Shown piece by piece: positions 55,661-64,000 of a DNA stretch of 64,000 bases. Source of the stretch: Nothopassalora personata. Taxonomy: Eukaryota; Ascomycota; Dothideomycetes; Mycosphaerellales; Mycosphaerellaceae. The DNA lies in NCBI GenBank assembly GCA_033816765.1, contig CM066287.1, forward strand, positions 1,178,001-1,242,000. The letters are read 5' to 3'. How positions within the stretch are numbered: the first letter of the stretch is position 1; each line of letters begins with the position of its first letter. The notes below the pieces were generated by a model that saw nothing but the letters and a program-made list of their open reading frames with translations, ran no database searches and was not told where the DNA came from. Position numbers and translations under genes: made by a program.

Positions 55661-55880
55661 TACACTTTTATTTATATATAGCAAGATCTTTATTTGTTTA
55701 TAAGTATTTATAAAGCAATATTTTATTTGTTAGGAGACAGTAGAGGAAAGCTTTTATTTATTAGCCTTAAGAGCTAGATTTATTTATAGTATTGTATATC
55801 TTGCTATACTCATATAACTAGACTATAGAGAGGCTTACCTTAGAACTACCTTTTAAGGTAAGATCTAGTTTATTATTATA
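55661..55880. other. AT-rich stretch downstream of Copia
   Basis: No gene seen. It may contain the Copia 3' LTR (TGTTAGGAGACAG near 55727 is a possible start), but I see no partner in the window. Confidence 0.3.
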
Positions 55881-56684
55881 GACTCTAATCCTAGGGAGCT
55901 ATAGTATTAAAAGTAAAAGGAAATAGAGAAGAAGACCGCCCTTACTTATAACGGCTATTTTATCCTTTAGTCCTAACTAGATCCTAAGAACCTTACTAAG
56001 ACCTAAAGTAAGTATACCCTCTAGACTACTACTTACTACTAGAACTACTAGAGCCTCTAGAACTCCTCTCATAAGAAGTCGAGTTAATTATAGCACCCTC
56101 CTAAAAGTCGTTATTAGTACTAAGACGCTATAGGAACTAACGAATTAGGGTAGTAACCTAATCCTAAGAGAGGGAGTTAGAGAATAGGAGTCGGATCTTA
56201 AGTGAGACAGTTCTAGAACTATTACTAGGAGCCCTAAGGATGCTTAGGCGCTAGTCTATATCGCTAGGGATAAGCTAGATAGGTAGTATTTAAAGACTAT
56301 ATCTAGAGGTGCTTATACTAGGAGAATATAGAACTAGAGATAGGAAGCTCTTACGTAGAGGACTACTACGTATAATAGGAGGAGAGCGACTAGCTTATAT
56401 ACTACCCTAGAAGGTAGCACTAGCAGATCAAGTATAACCTATACCTAGCTACTAGTAGGTTCTAGATAGACTAGTAGTACTCTACTATAGGGTCCTTAGA
56501 GAGAAGAAGCTATACTTATTATAGTAATTATTAAGAGCGTAGTTAGTATAGTAGCCCTTAAACTATCCTAGAATAGTATAGTAGCTAGTAAAGGGAAGGT
56601 TAGATCTCTCCTTATAGCGGTTATATACGCTACCGAAGTACTAAATAAGATAGTCTATAGCGGATACCTATAAGGTAGGAAGGT
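55880..56684 (+). pseudogene. Unrecognised RIP-mutated reading frame, left part
   Basis: A plus-strand frame whose stops are almost all of RIP type runs from about 55880 to the insertion of element G and continues in frame at 63289. It is rich in S, Q-derived stops and T at first, then in L, V, I and K. I do not recognise the family. The TSD AAGGT (56680-56684) is its last part before G. Confidence 0.45.
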
Positions 56685-56880
56685 TATTAAGGGATGTCGC
56701 AATGTATAGTATGCCTACGACCTACTAGTCGTAGATAAACTAATTCTTGCCTTTTTTTCAAGACGCCTCGCGCGTCGCAAGGTGTACGTATACGTGTTAC
56801 GTACGGCTTAGTAGCCGGTCGCGACCGTATGTTACATGTAAGGCTATATATAAGGGTTAGCTACTAGGCTACCCCTTACA
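56685..56880 (-). repeat. 3' LTR of element G
   Basis: 196 bp, plus strand TATTAAGGGATGTCGC to CCCCTTACA. The polypurine tract (GGGAGGGGAGGCAAT in element sense, plus 56881-56895) is directly next to it. Confidence 0.92.
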
Positions 56881-57181
56881 ATTGCCTCCCCTCCCGTGCG
56901 AGCTGTCCTTAGCTCGCTAGTTACTACGTAGAGGTTCCTACGTACTTCTAGAACTATAGTTACTATACGGCCTACATGCGGGTTACGTACGTGTCGTTAT
57001 GTAGGTATAGGTAAGTGAGGCTTAGTTACTATGCCGACGTAGCTAGTTAGGGGTATAAAACTCTAGCCTAACCTAGCCCTATTCTCCTAGCACGTTCCCT
57101 AGCGCACTACCTCCGTTATACTACTACTACGTACCCGTAGCGTACCCTCCCCGTAAGCGCCTCGCTAGCATTATTATTATT

Positions 57182-58200
57182 ATGTCTAACGGGCCCTCCT
57201 TGCCTCCGTTCTCTAGCCGCTCCGCCTCCTCTAGTAGCATTAGTAGCAATAGCACTACTAGTACCTTAGAAGACGAGCGCCGCTAGGCGGCTCTAGTACG
57301 CGACGCACCTAGAACGCCTAGTGGTCGTAAGCGACTAGTATCCCCCTCGTAGCTACTAACGCCCTCGCCCGCTACTAAGCTCTCGTAGAGGATTAATATA
57401 TATATACGGTACCTCCTATACTTCGTTAAGGGTAAGTCTCTACGCGTGCCGCCTACGATTCGTATACTAACTACTTACTAGACGAAGCCGATGACTGTAA
57501 TAGTGTTACTACCGGCGAGCTCTTAAAGAAGTACGGCCGCTATAGGCGTAATAGACATAAGTGCGCGCCTAACACTAGCTACGCTATCGCCTCGCTAGTA
57601 AGCCGCCTACGCGCCGCGCGCTCCTAGCGCGACTTCCTTACGGCTATAATAGGCTAGGCGCCTATAGACCTCTAGTAGTAGGAGCTAGTAGAGTAGATCC
57701 GCCTATGTACCTAGCTAGGTAACGACATTACGGAGGTAAGTCGCTACTTCGCTCCTACGAGTCGACTACTACTCGCGGGGGGGGGCTCTAGTGCGTCTCC
57801 TATGCTTCGGCTAACCCTTTCTATAGGCTATTAGGTAGTTTAATGCCTATAAGCATAAGCGTACCGGGGAAACCCGTATGCGTGCCTCCGCCGCCGCTAC
57901 TACTACCGCCGCCCCCGCCGCCGCAGCCCTCGCGCTCTAGTAGGAGTAGAACCGCGCCCTTAATAGGCTGTTCGAACTCGGCCGCGCCGTAAGTCGTATG
58001 TTCCTCGTATACGTGTACCCTACTAACCGTAGTCCCAGTTCCTATAGGCGTAGAACATTAATACTACCGCCGCCGACTAGGCATTCCTACCTAAGTTACT
58101 ACGCGACGACGACAACTAAGGCGCTTGCCTTACACGCTACTCGCGGGCTCCTCGCCTACTACTACTCTACGTAGCCCCTAGTAGGCGCGCTACTCTTTAG
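57182..58200 (+). pseudogene. Antisense reading frame of element G, Cys-containing with helical C-terminus
   Basis: A plus-strand frame from ATG at 57182 opens with a Ser-rich region and reaches a block with RIP-type Tyr (I-Y-I-R-Y-L-L-Y-F-V-K-G-K-S-L) near 57405-57440 that fits a former Cys cluster. A one- or two-base shift near 57480 leads to D-D-C-N-S-V and R-H-K-C. An Ala-rich helical segment follows (57880-57960), then L-F-E-L-G-R. It lies where the other chromoviruses have their zinc-cluster gene and is also antisense, but I cannot show homology. Stops are RIP-type. Confidence 0.45.
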
Positions 58201-58239
58201 CTTTTATTTTATTTATAGTTAAGAAAAGTTTTGTTTATG

Positions 58240-61200
58240 CTCTAGTACTCTTATACTAGTCTTATTTGCTTCTCCTTAACGCCTTATAGTCGGCTACTAT
58301 ACGATCCGTATTCGCGAGGCCCTCCGCCGGTTCCTAGCTATTATACTCCTCTAGCTAGTCTTTCTACTAGACTAGATACTATAGCTTACCCTTACGCTTA
58401 CGCCTATCTAGCACTGCCTCTACCTTATACTCTCCGTCCTTATTAGCTAGAGGGGGTACGGGTCCATCCTTATCGCTACCGATATACGGCTCGAGGAGAG
58501 AGATATAGAAGACGTTATAGAGCCTTAAGTCGGCTAGTAGCGCTAGGCGGTACGCCTACGAACCGACAGCGTCCGTAATGCGGTATAGGCCGATAAACTT
58601 CGGACCTATCTTCTTCTTTAGTACTGCTAACTTGAGGTTCTTCGTTAATAATAGGACTAAGTTACCTACGCGGTAGGTCTTAGCTTAGTAGGTCTTATTA
58701 TAGTAGCGAGCCTAGCTTTCTACTACAGCCTTCTATCGCTCCTCGAGTGTAGCGCGTAGTTTTCGTATACGACTCGTAGCTGTTACCGCTACTAGTACTT
58801 CCCCCCCCGGGTCTCGTCTCGAGATCTAGTTAGTATAGGGGCAATCTTAGGTCGCTAACCGTACGCTATCTCGAACGGACTCATCCGTAGTGTTAGGTAG
58901 ATACTATTGTTAGCTACGAATTTAGTAACTATAAGCTACTTAGCCCACTTAGTTTAATTGTTACTATAGTAATAACGAAGGTATTGTTCGAGGGTTTAGT
59001 TTACCCTCTTAGTTTAGCCGTTAGTCTAAGGGTAAAAGGCCGTGGATAGCTTACGCTTTATACGCGCCTCGAAGTAGAAGTTACTCTAAAACTAACTAGT
59101 AAAGACCGGACCTCGGTCGCTTACTATGCCTAACGGGACACTATAGTGTCGCACGACTTCGTCTCGTAGGAGCCTCGTAAGCTCTACGGCTATGTAAGTC
59201 TTCGTCGTCGGGATGTATAAGCTCATTTTTAAGTAGCGATCGACTATTACTAGGATCGCATTATACACGTAACCGGCTCGCGTGCTTAGAGGTAGGTCCG
59301 TAATAAAATCTATAGTAATTTCCTACTACGGCCGCTCCGGTCTAGGAAGCGGTTATAGCCTACTATAGGGTCGATAGCGTTTAGCCTTAGAACCCTAGTA
59401 GGTTCTATAGGCTTAGAGGTATTACTTTACGTCCGTACTAAGTGAGTCCTACTAATAATTACGTCGTAATAGCTCTTTAGTCTTAGTCCTTCTAAAGTGA
59501 CCCGCGAGGACGTCGTTATAGTGCATGCGAATTAGATACGACCTAATTACGTAATCCCTAGGTACTACGATCGCGTCTCCGTAGTACATAAGGTTATCCT
59601 TTATATACTATCCCTTAGCGTCCCTCGCGCTTAGCGCCTACGCTAAGTATGCGATACACTAGTCGTCTTACTACTACGCGATCTTTATTAAGAGTAGGAT
59701 TAACTCACCCGTCGAGCTATAAGCTTAATCCTATATTACTATAGCGTATACTACTACTAGTAACGACGGCTTGTCTTAATAGGGAAGGTCACCTCTCCGT
59801 ACTGCTATTACCGCGCCTATGTCGCCCTACATCGCCTCGTAGGTAGTAAGCGCGCGCTTTACCGTCGGCTCGCTTATCCCTTCTAGAGACTCCTTCTAGA
59901 AAGACAGCTTACTTTATAAGGTAGGTAGCAAGTTCGAAGTTTGTTGCGTTATAGCTACGTAGTTACTACGTCTCGAAGGCGCGTCGGCTAGGTTAGTCTT
60001 ACCCGGCCGATGCTCTACTATAAAATTAAAAGACTATAGGAACGTAGCCTATCGAGCTTACCGCCCATTTAGCTACTTTACTATTATAAAGCCCTATAGG
60101 TTAGCGTAGTCGACTAGTACTCGTACCGTATACGTAGCGCCCTCTAAGTATAGCCTCTAATGCTTGAAAGCCTTAACTACTATAAGTAGCTCCTAATCGT
60201 ACGTCTCGTAGTTATACTCGGCTAGTATTATCTTACGTGAATAGAACGCGATAGGATGCTACTTAGTACTAAACAATTAGGATATAATACCTACGATCGC
60301 GAAACCTAACGCGTCGGTTTCGACTCGCGTACGTAGCGTAGGATCGAAGTGCCTAAGTATTAGTATACCTAAGAATCCGGCCTTAAGCTATCGAAACGCC
60401 TACTCTTCGCTTAAGGTCTACGTAAGAGGGCCCTACTTCTTACCGTCCTTAGATCCCTTTAGCAGGTCCGTTAGGGGCTTGTAGACCCTTAAGTATCCTT
60501 CTATAAAACGCCGGTAGAAGTTATAAAACCTAAGGAAGGACTAGACCTTATAAAAGGTCGTAGGTATAGGCTATTCCTCGATAGCGGCTACCCTACTCCT
60601 ATCTATCGACACGCCTACGGCGCTTACGACAAACCTAAGGAACTCTATACTCTCCTAGAAGAAGTAACACTTCTTAGGGTTTGCGAATAGAGCAAACTTC
60701 CGTAGCCTCGTAAGTACTTCGCGTACGGCTCGTACGTGTGCCTTACGCGTCTCGCTATAGATAAGGATATTATCTAGGTAGACTACGTAAATGTTATTAA
60801 CTAAGCCGGTTAGCGCCTTGTTAATATACCCTTAAAGGGTTACTAGTACGTTAGTTAACCCGAACGGCATTACTAGGTACTCGTAGTGTCCGTATCGCGT
60901 ACGAAACGTAGTCTTCCACTTATCGCCTCGCTTAATAGAGATACGATAGTAGGCGTCCTTTAAATCGATTGTAGTAAAGAACCTAGAACCTAATAGCCTA
61001 TCTAGCGTCTCGCTAATTAGGGGTAGGGGGTATCGGTTCTTTACTATAATCTCGTTTAAGCCTCTATAGTCTACATAGAGCCTAAGGGTGCCGTCTTTCT
61101 TTAGTACGAATAAGATAGGCGCACCCGCCTCGCTTACGGATCGCCTAATCTACCCCTTCTCCATTACTTACGCAAGGTACTCCTTTAAGGCCTCTAGCTT

Positions 61201-61760
61201 AGTTAAGGACTAGTAGTATAGCGGCTTAAAAGGGTGTTTCTTCCCTTTAACGAGATTAATCGTATGCTTAACCCCGTCGGGCATCTTACGCTTCGCCTAC
61301 TTATTAGGTACGTATATATCTCGGAAGTCTATAAATTCTTTAGGCTACGAGGGGCCCTCTCCTTCGGGTACTACTATAGCAATAGCCCGAACACTTATCG
61401 CATAAACCTACTTTAAGCTCTCGAGATCCTTAAGGAACTCGCGTGCGTCACGCTACTAAATCGTAGGCGTCTCTACACCGTAGTACTACTAGTCCTTATA
61501 ATCGCTCTTTACGATCCGATTGCGGTACCTCTAGGGTCTACCTAAAATTACTAATGGCCTACCTATAGGCACCGCGTAGTAGATAGCGTTACTTACGCGC
61601 TCTACTCCCGCGTTATTAGCGAGTCGTAGCCGAACCGTAAAGGCGCCGTAGCAATACCCTAGGTTATGCGTATACGACTCTAACTTCGGTAGCCTTGCCC
61701 TATTAATAGGTTGCATTTAATGTCGGAGTATATACTTATATAATACTAGGCTAAGATCCG
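58240..61760 (-). pseudogene. pol: Element G pol: protease, RT, RNase H, integrase, chromodomain (RIP-mutated)
   Basis: Minus strand. Chromodomain at about 58300-58440 (E-Y-K-V-E-A-V-L-D, Y-L-V, W/stop-K-D). GPY/F and integrase at about 58600-59500. RNase H at about 60010-60330. RT at about 60480-61130, including F-Y-R-R-F-I-E-G-Y near 60500 and N-R-Y-P-L-P near 61030. Protease with I-L-G-R-P at about 61520-61560 and L-L-D-N near 61770. Stops are mainly TAG. Confidence 0.85.
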
Positions 61761-63060
61761 TACAGTTATCTAGGAGAAACGTAGCCTCGCGAAAGCCCTT
61801 ACGAGTCTCGACTATGCCTCGCAAGTGACGCGCTAGACACATATCTACTCGCCTTAAAGGGTCGACTTTAGGAAAACTCGGACTTAGGAGCGACCTACTT
61901 CTAGTCCTCTACCTTTTCCCTAGTCGCTACCCTTCTTAGTTAGAGCCTTCGTAGCGTCTACCCTACGAACCGCTTACGCGTTACGGTCCTTCTATAGGTG
62001 CCTATTCGGGCAATCCGTCTTAATGTAACCCTTCTTATAGTATCTATAATACTCCGCTTTAGTCCTATCGAAGGTTATAGACGATCCGCCGGCGTCCCGC
62101 TAGTAACTCGTACCCGGGTCGCGCGACGCCTAACTATGCTTCTACTACTTCGAGCTACGATTGCTTTGCCCTTAGTCGCCCTTAGTCTCTCGCCTACGGC
62201 GACTATACTACCCGCGGTCGTGCCCTCCGCTACTACGCTCCGTGCTTTTAATGCGCGAAGCTAGGATTACTAGTTCCTCTCTAGTTATTAGGATGTTATA
62301 AAACTTAACGATTACGGACCGTAGGCTAGGCGTAAGCTTAGCGAGCATGTGTCGCACGCGTTACGCCTCCGTATAGTCCCCTAACTAATCCTCTATAACA
62401 TCTAGCTTAGTCGTAAACTAACGTACTGTCTAGTTATCCTTCTATTTTACCGCCTTATACTCTAACATTACGTTAAGCACGCGGTTTATAGGGTTACCGC
62501 ATGCGTCTCGACAGAACTCCTTAAAGTCCTAGTATATATACCCTTTAAGGTTAAGGACGCTATAGTTAGCGTACTATCGCTTACTTACCTCTCCGCTTAG
62601 GTACATAACCCTATATAGGACCTTTAACTCGTTCGTTGTATACGTGCCGCCTAAGAGGGTAAAGATAAGAGAGAGCTCCCTTAGGAATACCCGTGCTTTC
62701 TTAATCGAGTCCCCTCTAAAAGGCGTAGGTTCTTTAAGACGTAAACGTGTCGTATACGACGCGACCGCGCCTCGAGCTACGATATTATCGTTAGTTGCTA
62801 TAGATAGAGGAGGGGGAGGGGGAGTAGGGGATAGTTCTCCGCCGGATTCGCCCTAAGGGTCCGCCGGCGGCACGCTTACGTCCCGTAAGATCTCTAACTA
62901 TTTAATCTCCCTCTATATTCCCTTCTCCTTAACCTCTACCCAAAGGGCATCCCTCCTTACGACTAAGGCTACACGCCTCGCTTATTGCTAGGCCCTAGGG
63001 CTTAGGGGAGCTGTAGGCGTAGCGCTGCTATCGTCGCGTTTGGACTCTATAGCGTGTATA
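61760..63060 (-). pseudogene. gag: Element G gag (RIP-mutated)
   Basis: Minus strand. Zinc knuckle at about 62008-62055: Y-Y-R-Y-Y-K-K-G-Y-I-K-T-D-C, which becomes CX2CX4HX4C if Tyr derives from Cys and His by RIP. Capsid-like region at about 62270-62660, Pro/Gly-rich N-terminal part at about 62740-62900. The start codon is not resolved. Confidence 0.7.
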
Positions 63061-63087
63061 GATTGTAACGAAGAGAAGAATTAGAAC

Positions 63088-63283
63088 TATTAAGGGATGT
63101 CGCAATATATAGCACGCCCACGACCTGCTAGTCGTAGATGAACTAATTCTTGCCTTTTTTTCAAGACGCCTCGCGCGTCGCAAGGTGTACGTATGCGTGT
63201 TACGTGCGGCTTAGTAGCCGGTCGCGACCGCATGTCACATGTAAGGCCACATGTAAGGGTTAGCTACTAGGCTGCCCCTTATA
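63088..63283 (-). repeat. 5' LTR of element G
   Basis: 196 bp, partner of 56685-56880; its plus-strand end reads CCCCTTATA instead of CCCCTTACA, a RIP change at the terminal dinucleotide. TSD AAGGT follows. Confidence 0.92.
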
Positions 63284-63288
63284 AAGGT

Positions 63289-63760
63289 AGTTCTAACTAC
63301 TATTAAGGTTTATAGTTATAGTGTTAGAGATACGACCTTAAGGATTAACTATTATATAATTGAAGTCCTAGGTAGCCGCGTTAATCTAACCCTAGTTTAG
63401 TAGGTTAGTAATACTACCCTTAGTAGTTAGAAGCTTCTACTTATAGAAGGTAACCTTAAGGGATACTATAGTAAGCTATAAGGCTATATTCCTCTTAGTA
63501 ATCTTACGCTTACTCTCGATAATCTACTTAACTAGCCTAAGTGCCTTAATAAGGGTCTTACGCTTAGAGAGCCTACTAGATATAGGTAGGCCCTTTCTAC
63601 TATTACTAGGAGGACGCTTATTAGGATCGTTAACGTTACTAGAACTAGTTCTACTACTAAAGATATTGCTAGTACTACTAAACTAGTTTATAGAAGTCTA
63701 CTTAATAACGTCTACTATAATACTACTTATATATTAGCAAACACCCTTAAAATACTATTA
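63289..63760 (+). pseudogene. Unrecognised RIP-mutated reading frame, right part
   Basis: Continues the frame of 55880-56684 after removal of element G and one TSD copy. Contains V-V-L-T-T-I-K-V and long runs without stops, for example T-R-R-T-L-I-R-I-V-N-V-T. Family unknown. Confidence 0.45.
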
Positions 63761-64000
63761 TATATATAGTATACCTTACTAAAGCTTCTTAAGAAGCTTT
63801 AAGAATGTACGTATAGTAGTTATTAGTATATATAAGTATATATAGTAGTCTAGAAGGGGGTAAGAGAGGTATAAAGTAGTATAAAGTAGAGAGAGTTGCT
63901 TAGTAAAGAACTAGCATCTTTTATATATACCTATAAGGTCTATACGTTACTACCTAGCTATAAGAGCCTTCTGAAGTCGAGAGAATCTTCTATTTACTTC
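63761..64000. other. AT-rich end of window with a 22-bp palindrome
   Basis: No gene seen. A perfect palindrome lies at 63780-63801 (half TAAAGCTTCTT). A purine run GAAGGGGGTAAGAGAGG at 63853-63869 could be a polypurine tract of the element that hosts G. Confidence 0.45.

Larger units (their letters stand above)
56685..63283 (-). mobile_element. Element G: complete RIP-mutated chromovirus, second family
   Basis: 6,599 bp, 196-bp LTRs (56685-56880 and 63088-63283), TSD AAGGT at 56680-56684 and 63284-63288. The element-sense termini are TGTAAGGGG and CCCTTAATA, where CA has become TA. Order: gag (right), protease, RT, RNase H, integrase, chromodomain, antisense reading frame, polypurine tract, 3' LTR (left). 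Its LTRs and proteins differ from those of the A/C/E family. Confidence 0.9.

Noticed and set aside
1..64000. Host protein genes among the short open frames in RIP-mutated DNA
   Set aside because: All the short frames I looked at fall within element genes, LTRs or their opposite strands, and none shows a host domain or conserved start.

Overview
This window is a transposon graveyard from a filamentous ascomycete (Pezizomycotina). I found no host gene. Most of it carries the mark of repeat-induced point mutation (RIP): CpA and TpG are depleted, TpA is in excess, and former CAG, CAA and TGG codons have become TAG or TAA. The reading frames of LTR retrotransposons can still be followed through these stops. 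Two elements are free of RIP and therefore young: an 11.6-kb Ty3/Gypsy element (19248-30884) and a 2.4-kb gag-only element (32089-34461).

The layout is a nest. A Ty1/Copia element (protease part 1-538, integrase to RNase H 52199-55660) was split by a chromodomain Gypsy element, here called F. F's outer LTRs (539-1000 and 51831-52193) are flanked by the same 5-bp duplication TAGAT, 51.6 kb apart. Inside F lie further insertions and recombinants. From left to right: chimeric element A (to 7601); B-prime, a RIP-mutated copy of the young 11.6-kb element (7602-17220); gag fragment J and element K joined by one LTR (17226-32088); the young element B inside K; the gag-only element D; element C; integrase fragment I; the end of element H with a solo B-type LTR; F's gag; and the complete element E (44356-51137, TSD CTAGA). 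To the right of Copia, element G (56685-63283, TSD AAGGT) sits in an unrecognised RIP-mutated reading frame.

The most unusual content is shared by the chromodomain elements. Between the pol stop and the 3' LTR they carry an antisense gene for a small protein with a Zn2Cys6 zinc cluster followed by a coiled coil, which is the layout of a fungal transcription factor. It is intact only in D, where it sits beside gag although the whole pol is missing. Decayed copies are seen in F, K, C, H and E, and a less certain one in G. In F and C a tRNA-like cloverleaf follows this antisense gene. The same elements appear to self-prime reverse transcription: the primer-binding site pairs with a site inside the LTR, and the two covary between families.

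Element B is different. It has gag-protease, then pol through a textbook -1 frameshift signal (GGGAAAT, 5-nt spacer, 11-bp hairpin), then a third gene of unknown function broken by one extra base in a C7 tract. It also carries a 26-bp palindrome in each LTR, in pol and upstream of the third gene, kept in its decayed relatives.
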